The notes below the pieces were generated by a model, which was not told the origin of the DNA, made no database searches, and saw only the letters and a program-made list of their open reading frames with translations. Positions 11,246 through 19,311 of a stretch of DNA of 64,000 bases are shown one piece after another. Source of the DNA: Phymatolithon calcareum (taxonomy: Eukaryota > Rhodophyta > Florideophyceae > Hapalidiales). Numbering within the stretch: the first letter of the stretch is position 1; every line of letters starts with the position of its first letter. The stretch covers positions 2,232,001-2,296,000 of the forward strand of contig OZ345358.1 of the NCBI GenBank assembly GCA_977006965.1, written 5' to 3'. The position numbers and the translations under genes were made by a program.

Positions 11246-11729
11246 GACAATCGGGATCTACTATACAAATGGGGGTCTACGAACCCAGGAAGAAGCTCTG
11301 GAATAATTCAAGATCGACAGAACGGTCCAGTGAATACAGTGTCAAGTGAATACACGACAGTTCAGAAATCCGTTCACTGTGAGCTCACAGATTAATTCGC
11401 GCATTGAAGATAATAGCATGATCGATCAGTGTCGGTCTCTAGTATAGCTTCTCGGTAGCTTACCTTTGTGCCGATATACACATTCAAGGACACAAGAGGC
11501 ATCTACTTTCAACCGTAAAGCAGTTCGGCGACACAGATAGGTATCTGCAGGTGTTCTGCTTTGGTCTTGGTGTATCACCGAAGCACCAACTCTACTCTTT
11601 CAACACCATTTCTACACGGTGTGCCAGAACGCGATCAACTTCAGGTCGAAGCTAAACTTCAGACGGTAACACGGACCAACATGTCACCTAAAGCAAGTGC
11701 TTTAACAGAAAAATACTAGTAGTCCAACT

Positions 11730-12056
11730 CAAAGCATTGGAATTATTTATTTATTTTTATTCTTTTCTCGAAAAGTGTCGAGAATAAATAATTTATTGTT
11801 GAACGCAGAAGCAATAAATTATTGTATTCAAGTTCAGTGAGGTATAAATAACTGGTTATTCCCCGAATTATTGGATCCTTCTTGCTACTTTCTGTCGCGA
11901 TAGAATAACCGGATCGAAAAAATGAGGAGTCCGATACAATAATTGTCGCAACCCCGACGATCTCAATAAATACAATAAATATGCGAGACTCAGGAATAAA
12001 TTATTGGAACAATAATTTAAATAATTACAATAGCAATTATTTTTTCCAATGCTTTG
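11730..12056. mobile_element. hAT-type MITE, 327 bp
   Basis: Perfect 13-bp terminal inverted repeats (CAAAGCATTGGAA) bound an AT-rich 327-bp element without coding capacity. It is flanked by an exact 8-bp duplication GTCCAACT (11722-11729 and 12057-12064). The mirror position in the other inverted-repeat arm (18828-18835) has one copy of this octamer and no element. Eight-base duplications and short terminal repeats are the mark of the hAT superfamily. An internal hairpin TTCTCGA-N6-TCGAGAA lies near 11763. Confidence 0.93.
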
Positions 12057-12320
12057 GTCCAACTCCGTTTTCATCAAAGATGCATGTGTTAGCGCAGCCT
12101 GAGAGAAGAAGTGAACTAACTCTTTACCAACATACACATCAATCAAAACAAATGCCAGGCTGATCTCCACCACCGTGGCTGACGTTCGAGCTTCCAGGTC
12201 ACCACCGTGACCTCAACACGTGCTTGAACGTTTAACGAACGCTAACCGTCCATTCAGCGACGCTCCCCCGTTCCTAGCGCCGCGAACCACGATAGTTGTG
12301 TACACCGGCGTACCGTTCAT

Positions 12321-12554
12321 TCAGCGACGCTCCCTCTTGCTAGAGGGCGAACCAGAATAGTTTGTGACCACCGGCCTCCCGTTGCGATCGTATTGGCTCT
12401 GGAACACGACACCGTTAAGGTGGTTTTGACCACTAGGTCCGTAGACATCAGTGCCGTTGGGTCCGGTCACGATTTGGCCCGACGGCCCGGAGATGATGGT
12501 GTTTCCAGTTATCGGATCATAGTATGTGCCCTGTGGGTAAGAATTCGTCTGCAT
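12321..12554 (-). CDS. small conserved module protein, 77 aa, copy 1
   Basis: The first ATG lies in ACAATG context at 12554. The protein begins MQTNSYPQGTYYD and contains spaced GPSG, GPNG and GPSG tetrapeptides in its middle, with a Ser/Lys/Arg-rich end. No signal peptide or membrane segment is visible and I do not recognise a family. The same frame is kept in two other modules (13158-13379, 18404-18625), which share about three quarters of the residues, so it may be a real gene. A TATA box lies 142 nt upstream. In M2 it is divergent to the Sel1-repeat gene. Confidence 0.5.
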   Translation of the reverse strand: MQTNSYPQGTYYDPITGNTIISGPSGQIVTGPNGTDVYGPSGQNHLNGVVFQSQYDRNGRPVVTNYSGSPSSKRERR

Positions 12555-12695
12555 TGTATGCAAGTCGGGATTGAAACGTTGTCGCGGTTGAGGTCGAAGC
12601 GGCGCAGGGATGGGCGCGGTAGAGAGATGTGAGTTTTACGACGAGTGCGCGGTGTGTGCGAAAAACGCTGCGCACACGATTTACAGATGTTCCCG

Positions 12696-12704
12696 TATTT
12701 ATAG
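12696..12704 (-). promoter_or_regulatory. TATA box of small module gene
   Basis: CTATAAATA reads on the minus strand, 142 nt before the ATG at 12554. The other modules have the weaker CCATAAATAC at the matching place (about 13530 and 18260). Confidence 0.5.
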
Positions 12705-12964
12705 GGACAGTGGCAGCAGAAGAAAGTGTACGGTTCCAGATGGAAGACGCAGGTCGCACGTTGTAGTGCGTAACGGTACGTGCAGTAGCCGTATAGCTGT
12801 AGCACGATCTGGTGAAAATCCTCAAGGAGAATCAACTGCGGTACTGTTTTGACAAATGCCTTGCTGGAAGAGAAATTAGTATGCCAGTGGGGTTCTGGCA
12901 ATAATGTCTGCCCCTTTGTTCGTTCGACACTGTTCATATGTGTGCAACAGTGCGCAGTTTTCAT

Positions 12965-13700
12965 TCAAAGATGCACATGTTAACGCAGCCTGAGAGAACA
13001 AGTGAACTAACTCTTTACCAACATACACATCAATCAATACAAACTCCAGGCTGATCGCCACCACCGTGGCTGACGTTCGAACTTCCAGGTCACCACCGTG
13101 ACCTCAACACGTGCTTGAACGTCTAACGAACGCTAACCGTCCATTCAGCGACGCTCCCTATTTCCTAGAGCGCGAACCAGGATAGGTTGGTGACACCGGC
13201 GGCCTGTTGCGATCGTATTGGCTCTGGAACACGACACCGTTAAGGTGGTTTTGACCACTAGGTCCGTAGACATCAGGGCCGATGGGTTCGGTCACGATTC
13301 GGCCCGACGGCCCGGAGATGATGGTGTTTCCTGTTCTTTGATCGTAGTATGTGCCCTGTGGGTGAGAATTCGTCTGCATTGTATGCAAGTCGGGATCGAA
13401 ACGTTGTCGCGGTTGAGGTCGAAGCGGCGCAGGGATGGGCGCGGTAGAGAGATGTGAGTTTCACGACGAGTGCGCGGTGTGTGCGAAAAACGCCAGGCCC
13501 ACGATGTACCGATGTACCCGTATTTATGGGGATAGTTGTACGGTTCCAGATGGAAGACGCAGGTGTCACGTTGCAGTGTGCAACGGTACGGGCAATAGCC
13601 GTACAGCTGTAGCACGATCTGGTGAAAATCCTCAAGGAGAATCAACTGCGGTATTGTTTTGACAAATGCCTTGCGGGAACAGAAATTATGCAGGGAAGGT
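12965..13700. repeat. module repeat, unit M2
   Basis: Second tandem copy of the module. It lacks the 68-bp internal duplication and a 30-bp stretch near the TATA box present in M1. It borders the 5' flank of the Sel1-repeat gene. The sequence between 13780 and 13880 (…ACTCCA…CACGGCTTATGC) resembles the end of other module copies, so the module probably began as the upstream region of a Sel1-type gene. Confidence 0.8.
13158..13379 (-). CDS. small conserved module protein, 73 aa, copy 2
   Basis: Starts at the ATG in ACAATG context (13379) and begins MQTNSHPQGTYYDQRTGN. It has GPSG twice in the middle and ends RNRPPVSPTYPGSRSRK. It is nearly identical to copy 3 (18404-18625) and more distant from copy 1. 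The Sel1-repeat gene starts 500 bp away in the opposite direction, so the two may share a promoter region. Function unknown. Confidence 0.5.
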   Translation of the reverse strand: MQTNSHPQGTYYDQRTGNTIISGPSGRIVTEPIGPDVYGPSGQNHLNGVVFQSQYDRNRPPVSPTYPGSRSRK

Positions 13701-13879
13701 GCGTTCCTGCAACAGTACGCGGCCAGCCGTTGTGCGACACTGATTGGATGGAAGGGGCAACTGTGCTCTGACGAGTATCTCCAGTTGTTCTAGTTTTGGT
13801 CCTACTAGTGTATCGCCAAAATACCGACTCCACTACTGGACCAGCTCCACCAACTCCATCTCCACACGGCTTATGCACT

Positions 13880-15721
13880 ATGGCGTCTTTATTCGACATT
13901 ACCGGATTCGGAAGCACCTGTGTTACCGCCGTCGAAATCATTCTCGCTATCAAGAACTGTGTCAACGGCCACAAGCGCACTCTTAGTCTTCTGAATCAAG
14001 CCGAGCAGCGTGTGAAACGCATCAAAGATTCGTCACACAAGCTGGCCGTTTTCGTGGAATTGCATGTCGTCGAGATGCAACTGTTTTGTCGCACTGTCTC
14101 GGAATTTCACATCGTGAAGAGAGAGTTGGAGGAAGTTCATGAAAAGCAGAACAAGAAGACCCGACTCATGCGTTTATTTACCGCGTCGGAAAGAGCTATC
14201 AAGCTCGAGTCTATATGTTCCAAGTTGCAAAGGATGGAAGAAGACATCGACAGAACTACGCAGATTTCGCGAGTCGATGTAAAGGTTTCCGGTGCGCTAG
14301 AGATCGTCGCACAGCTTCTGGACCGGATCAACTGTCCTAGGGTGGAAAAGGCGAAGCGCCTTCTTGCAGAATTAGCGCCGAACATTGGTACTCGCATGGA
14401 CCGTTTGATGCTCGGGGCGGGTGGCGTCGAAAGCTTGTTCCATTTGACCATGGGCAAATCGTACTTCGGTGGTGAGTATGGCGCCAAGGATTACAACAAT
14501 TCGGCAGCGCATTTTCGCAAAGCGGAACGGTTTGGTTGTGTCGATGCGTGCTACTACCTCGGAAACTTATACAGCGATAAAGATTGGAATTTGGCGAACG
14601 AGAGCGAGGCGTTTCAGTTTTATCTTCGCGGGGCGAGAGCTGGTCATAAAGAAGCACAATTCGAAGCGGGTTGGTGCTTCGAAGAGGGCATTGGCGTCTG
14701 GAAGGACGTCCACAGAGCGTTCCGCTATTACAAGTCGGCTGCGGATGCTGGAAACGTATCTGCAACATTAAACTTGGGTACCTGTTTTGCGCATGGAGTC
14801 GGGACGGAGATGGACACGACGAAAGCGGCGCATTGCTACAAAATAGCGGCAGAAGCAGGCAGTGACGGGGGTATGTTCAATTTTAGCGTCTGTCTCCTGC
14901 ATGGTGTCGGTGTCGAGCAGGATGAGGAATTCGCGTTGGAGCTCTTTCGGGACGCCGCCGATGCTGGATCGAGCTGGGCGTTCGAGCGACTGGGGTTTTG
15001 TTACAGGTTGGGAAAAGGAGTCGTGCAGGACCTGACGAAAGCCTTTGGGTATTACCACGAGGCGGCTGAGTTGGGAAACGTACAGGCAAGTGTCGATATT
15101 GGTTATTGTCTTGTCGAAGGCATAGGGGTCGAGAGAAACGCTGCAGAAGGAGAAAGACGTCTGCGAGAGGCGGCCAGAACGGGCGAACCGAGAGCGTGGT
15201 TCCATCTCGGACACTGCCTGCGGTACGGAAGGGGCGGAATTAAGCGCGACGGGGCGGAGGCATTCGATTGCTTCCAGCGTGCGGCGGACGGTGGTTCGAT
15301 GCGCTCACATTTTCTACTCGCAGAATTCTACCGACTCGGCGATGTGGTTGCACACGACATTAATAAGGCGATTCAAAATTACTCGATTGCTGCGTCTTAT
15401 TCGGTCGTGGAAGCGCAATTGAGCCTCGCAGAAATCTATGAGTCCGGCTTGGGGGTGATGAGGAGCATGGATCGTGCGCTCGTATATTACTTCATGGCGG
15501 CAGACCTTGGCCATCAGAAAGCGAAACACAAAATAGGCACACACCTCTTCCGTACTACTGCCCTGCGCAGGATGCGATTGTCGCAAGAGGAGAAGCTTGC
15601 GCTCATTCGAGGCGTGCACACCAGCCGCGCCGACGACGACTTAAGGGCCGCGATACATGGTCGCTACTTACCCGATGAAACCCGAGCTGGTTCCCGCGTA
15701 CGCATACGCACACGACGTTAA
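13880..15721 (+). CDS. Sel1-repeat protein with helical N-terminal domain, 613 aa
   Basis: I chose the ATG at 13880 (ACTATGG); the frame is open upstream but without ATG. Residues 1-150 are predicted helical: MASLFDITGFGSTCVTAVEI, then long heptad-like helices (LNQAEQRVKRIKDSSHKLAV; VKRELEEVHEKQNKKTRLMR). The arrangement recalls the four-helix N-terminal bundles of MLKL/HeLo-type proteins, which is inference. Residues about 190-590 hold nine to ten Sel1-like repeats of 36 residues, e.g. AEAGWCFEEGIGVWKDVHRA-type units with the G-x-G-V and AA-x-x-G positions. Sel1 repeats bind protein partners. Intact, no intron. It lies in the spacer of inverted repeat 1. Another frame continues past its stop (15657-15962). 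Confidence 0.88.
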   Translation: MASLFDITGFGSTCVTAVEIILAIKNCVNGHKRTLSLLNQAEQRVKRIKDSSHKLAVFVELHVVEMQLFCRTVSEFHIVKRELEEVHEKQNKKTRLMRLFTASERAIKLESICSKLQRMEEDIDRTTQISRVDVKVSGALEIVAQLLDRINCPRVEKAKRLLAELAPNIGTRMDRLMLGAGGVESLFHLTMGKSYFGGEYGAKDYNNSAAHFRKAERFGCVDACYYLGNLYSDKDWNLANESEAFQFYLRGARAGHKEAQFEAGWCFEEGIGVWKDVHRAFRYYKSAADAGNVSATLNLGTCFAHGVGTEMDTTKAAHCYKIAAEAGSDGGMFNFSVCLLHGVGVEQDEEFALELFRDAADAGSSWAFERLGFCYRLGKGVVQDLTKAFGYYHEAAELGNVQASVDIGYCLVEGIGVERNAAEGERRLREAARTGEPRAWFHLGHCLRYGRGGIKRDGAEAFDCFQRAADGGSMRSHFLLAEFYRLGDVVAHDINKAIQNYSIAASYSVVEAQLSLAEIYESGLGVMRSMDRALVYYFMAADLGHQKAKHKIGTHLFRTTALRRMRLSQEEKLALIRGVHTSRADDDLRAAIHGRYLPDETRAGSRVRIRTRR

Positions 15722-15962
15722 CCTGATGCCGCGTGACAGGCTCGCGGAACTGCATAACATCCGCCGCCTCACTCGCCTTCTGCTCTTCACGGTCGACGAC
15801 GCGTGGTCGAGCGATATTATCACGCACATCCAAGGTGTGTACGGTTGGCCACGAGGTGCACGGAGGTCGTGCAGCGTCTGTCGAAACCCCGTCATAGATC
15901 TGGCCTTTACGCGCAATCGCCGCATCCGAGGCTGTGTTTCAACCGAGCCTACCTTCTTGTAG
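15657..15962 (+). other. coding-like frame overlapping and following the Sel1 stop
   Basis: This frame overlaps the last 65 nt of the Sel1 gene and continues 240 nt beyond with strong third-position G/C bias, e.g. LMPRDRLAELHNIRRLTRLL and a CSVC motif. It looks like a former C-terminal part of the Sel1 protein separated by a small indel near 15660, or an exon joined by splicing. As an independent gene it is unlikely. Confidence 0.4.
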
Positions 15963-16650
15963 CCCACATTTGCAGTCTGTTCCACCAGTCAAACTTGCCC
16001 ATTTGGTTCAAAATAACGCTGCTGTGGGTCTCGTCTTCATCCGGCAGTACTAGGTGCATACTTTGGTGTCACAGCCGTGATTGAGCTGGTCGCGCTCCAA
16101 CGCATTCTATCTTCATCCAAGATTAGTCCTGAAATTGAATATGAATGTAAGCGACTCACTGGTGCACTTGTTGGGAGAGAAATACGAATCAAGGATATAC
16201 TGAATAGTCAAACAACGTGAGCTTAGAAAATCGTGCGAAAGCGGCCCTGTTACTCTTGAAGAGAGGCCTTGGGAGCTTTTAAAATAAATCAACACATAAC
16301 CTCCTCTTCATCCGGCAATTGGAAACACAAAATTTCCTCGACATCCTTTACAATATCTCGCAGGGCGCACGGTTTCATAGCACTTCAACGCATGACTGTT
16401 CGCAACTCGTAATTTGTGCACATTTGGTGTTCTTCGAGTCCTCTCCATTGCGCCCTCGCCAGTCGCCGTTTGTTCTCAACGTCTTCCGCTGCTGAACGGA
16501 GTTCAGAGTAGAACTCGGACCAAACGGGCGTCTGTCCAGTTCAAAGTTGAAAAATTTCTTATTTTTGAAACTGATTTCTGTTTCAAAATTATAAAAGAAA
16601 ACAATTTTATTGCTTCCTGAGAGACTTTTCGTTGCGCGGCATTCCTTCAC
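15963..16650. other. no gene recognised
   Basis: Downstream of the Sel1 gene both strands have many stops. AT content rises towards 16540-16610. No feature I can support. Confidence 0.5.
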
Positions 16651-16658
16651 TAACGTTC

Positions 16659-17810
16659 TCAATCTCTTATACTATTTATGCGTGTTTGGACATTTTTTTG
16701 GACGATGCCAACCGCTATTTCAAGAACCTCCTTGTGGATATTTGTGAGTCGTTGCTTGGACATTAAGGTCGAGATATTGGTGAGTGCTTCATCGAGCACA
16801 AAATCTTCGCTTCTTGCTTGTTCTTGCCACGGGTACGGAAAGCGGTGGAACAACCAGTGCGTGCAAAGGAGCCTGTGTTTTGCTTTTCTGAAGGTCAGGA
16901 ACGGTGGCAATTCGTACTTGGTGGGCTGGGGAGGGCGGCGCCCCACTCGCTCTGTGGTGAAGGGGGGGAGACAAGTCTCCCTATTCCCATTCTTTTCTTG
17001 CAAATTTCTGCGTTTCTATGTTCATTTATAGCGGCATCTAGGTTGCGCGTAAGTCCCTCCATAGTGGGGCAAAGAAGAGCTTTGTGGAGCACATTGTTTG
17101 TGGCGTTCAATATTCCAAGTCGTTTCGCGCATGAATGGGCTTGACGTAGCTGAATCGACTCCAAACGGCATATTCCTCGGAAACGGGTTTGCATATTCTT
17201 GCACTAAGTGCCGAACATTCTTGAGAAAAGACTGCCCTCCAGGGTGGCCTGTGCGCTTAGGATATTATCCGTCAGGCAGGGCTACTAGCAAGTAGATTTT
17301 TATTGATTGCTAGATACAGTGCAATTCGATTTGCAAGTAGCAGTCCCGGCGATTGTCTGCAAGTTGTATTGCAAGTTGATAGCCTGCATTTATGACATGG
17401 GCCACGTCACGCAGCGCTGTATCCACACGTGGACTGAACGCCACGTCAGTACTGTAAACACTTGAATTGGTGCTCTACGTTTGTGACTATGATGGATTCG
17501 GCATAATACGTACCGAGATGGTACAGTATAAATTAGAGAGTGCATGACATGCACTACATTGTGTCCGCTCAACACAGTCAAACATTTTGCAATTCGTATT
17601 GCAAGTAGGCGGGTTTTTTGCAGTCCCACTCCAGTACAAGTAGATTGCAGTATACTGCAAGTCCAGTATACTGGATAGGACCCCTGCCGTCAGGCCAATG
17701 AACGGGAGAAGGTACTCCGTCATTGGGCGGACGAGAGCCTTGTAAAGTCTTACACAAGTGGGTGGTGCGAAGCCTTGTCCGTGGAATCCAACGTTTCCAA
17801 GAACCGCCAA
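16659..17810 (-). pseudogene. LINE 3'-part relic (thumb and C-terminus), interrupted by MITE
   Basis: On the minus strand: MAVLGNVGFHGQGFAPPTCV and RLYKALVRPMTEYLLPF (17810-17700), the usual region after the LINE polymerase palm. Then comes a MITE (17277-17686), the LESIQLRQAH segment (17190-17100) and a C-terminus with KAKHRLLCTHWLFHRF (about 16890). A related copy without the MITE lies at 31858-32632, and a third at 61130-61420. Frames are broken in all. This is a different LINE family from the 9100-11245 relic. Confidence 0.7.
17277..17686. mobile_element. hAT-type MITE, 410 bp
   Basis: The element starts CAGGG and ends CCCCTG and is flanked by an exact 8-bp duplication CCGTCAGG (17269-17276 and 17687-17694). 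The paralogous LINE relic has one CCGTCAGG (32509-32516) and no insertion. Inside, GCAAGTAG or close variants recur about seven times, mostly near both ends, like subterminal transposase-binding motifs. No coding capacity. The CAGGG terminus matches the hAT relic at 46975-48203, which may have been its helper family. Confidence 0.92.
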
Positions 17811-17827
17811 TCGTTTCTGTGTAGCCT

Positions 17828-18124
17828 CTAGTCTGGATAACGAAGAAGTATCTGTTGCTCCATTTGATTGTTGGTCACGGTTACGGACTGAAATTTAGTT
17901 TCGATCTGAACTTGATTGCCTTCTGGCACACCATATAGAAATGGAGTTGATACAGTGGAGTCTGTGCTTCGGTGATGCACTAAGACCAAAAAACAGAACA
18001 ACTGCAGATACCCAGCTGTGCACTGTTGCACACATATGAGCAGTGTCGAACGAACAACGGGGCAGACATTGTTGCCGGAACCCCACTGGCATACTAATTT
18101 CTCTTCCAGCAAGGCATTTGTCAA
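17828..18124 (-). other. remnant resembling the 5' flank of the Sel1 gene
   Basis: On the minus strand this segment reads HHRSTDSTVSTPFLYGV, similar to the open stretch just upstream of the Sel1 ATG (YRQNTDSTTGPAPPTPSPHG). Related pieces occur at 11540-11690 (plus), 18900-19010 (minus) and 32700-32830 (minus). Here the downstream gene body is missing and a LINE relic follows. Confidence 0.5.
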
Positions 18125-18840
18125 AACAATACCGCAGTTGATTCTCCTTGAGGATTTTCACCAGATCGTGCTACAGCTGTACGGCTACTGCCCGTACCGT
18201 TGCACACTGCAACGTGACACCTGCGTCTTCCATCTGGAACCGTACAACTATCCCCATAAATACGGGTACATCGGTACATCGTGGGCCTGGCGTTTTTCGC
18301 ACACACCGCGCACTCGTCGTGAAACTCACATCTCTCTACCGCGCCCATCCCTGCGCCGCTTCGACCTCAACCGCGACAACGTTTCGATCCCGACTTGCAT
18401 ACAATGCCGACGAATTCTCACCCACAGGGCACATACTACGATCAAAGAACAGGAAACACCATCATCTCCGGGCCGTCGGGCCGAATCGTGACCGAACCCA
18501 TCGGCCCTGATGTCTGCGGACCTAGTGGTCAAAACCACCTTAACGGTGTCGTGTTCCAGAGCCAATACGATCGCAACAGGCCGCCGGTGTCACCAACCTA
18601 TCCTGGTTCGCGCTCTAGGAAATAGGGAGCGTCGCTGAATGGACGGTTAGCGTTCGTTAGACGTTCAAGCACGTGTTGAGGTCACGGTGGTGACCTGGAA
18701 GTTCGAACGTCAGCCACGGTGGTGGAGATCAGCCTGGCATTTGTTTTGATTGATGTGTATGTTGGTAAAGAGTTAGTTCACTTCTTCTCTCAGGCTGCGC
18801 TAGCACACGCATCTTTGATGAAAACGGAGTTGGACTACTA
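18020..18840. repeat. module repeat, unit M3 (chimeric)
   Basis: The inner part (small ORF and its surroundings) matches M2, but the outer flank (18690-18830) matches M1, for instance in the stretch complementary to CAAATGCCAGGCTGATCTCC. So M3 looks like a recombinant of M1 and M2, as expected from unequal exchange that removed one unit. Confidence 0.7.
18404..18625 (+). CDS. small conserved module protein, 73 aa, copy 3
   Basis: ATG at 18404 in ACAATG context. It is almost identical to copy 2, with Gln2 changed to Pro and one Tyr to Cys. GPSG motifs are kept, and the stop TAG follows the SRSRK end. Function unknown. In contrast to copy 2 there is no Sel1 gene on the divergent side, only the flank remnant at 17828-18124. 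Confidence 0.5.
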   Translation: MPTNSHPQGTYYDQRTGNTIISGPSGRIVTEPIGPDVCGPSGQNHLNGVVFQSQYDRNRPPVSPTYPGSRSRK

Positions 18841-19311
18841 GTATTTTTCTGTTAAAGCACTTTCTTTAGGTGACATGTTGGTCCGTGTTACCGTCTGAAG
18901 CTTAGTTTCGACCTGAACTTGATCGCGTTCTTGCACACCGTGTAGAAATGGTGTTGAAACAGTAGAGTTGGTGCTTCGGTGATACACCAAGACCAAAGCA
19001 GAACACCTGCAGATACCTATCTGTGTCGCCGAACTGCTTTACGGTTGAAAGTAGATGCCTCTTGTGTCCTTGAATGTGTATATCGGCACAAAGGTAAGCT
19101 ACCGAGAAGCTATACTAGAGACCGACACTGATCGATCATGCTATTATCTTCAATGCGCGAATTAATCTGTGAGCTCACAGTGAACGGATTTCTGAACTGT
19201 CGTGTATTCACTTGACACTGTATTCACTGGACCGTTCTGTCGATCTTGAATTATTCCAGAGCTTCTTCCTGGGTTCGTAGAACCCCATTTGTATAGTAGA
19301 TCCCGATTGTC

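Larger units (their letters stand above)
12065..12964. repeat. module repeat, unit M1
   Basis: First of two tandem copies in the left arm (M2 is 12965-13700; M3 is 18020-18840). The unit contains a 5'-flank segment with AGGTCAC-CACC-GTGACCT (12196-12213), a local 68-bp tandem duplication (about 12247-12380, CATTCAGCGACGCTCCC repeated), a small ORF on the minus strand with TATA box, and a 3' segment ending CAACTGCGGTA...GCCTTGC. Partial, more diverged copies occur at 31474-31740 and 32690-33003. Confidence 0.85.
9093..13700. repeat. inverted repeat 1, left arm
   Basis: Positions 9093 and 21464 pair as mirror ends, and the sum of paired coordinates stays at about 30557 through the LINE-like part. 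The arm holds a LINE-like relic (minus strand), a stretch with a Sel1-gene-like 5' flank, a MITE insertion, and two tandem modules. The right arm is 18020-21464. The arms differ by small indels, by the MITE at 11730-12056 (left only) and by the module number (two left, one right). The Sel1-repeat gene lies in the spacer. Confidence 0.88.

Noticed and set aside
18018-18510. Overlapping 157- and 120-codon plus-strand ORFs in module M3
   Set aside because: They overlap the small ORF and its leader in other frames, are not preserved with the same length in M1, and lack motifs.
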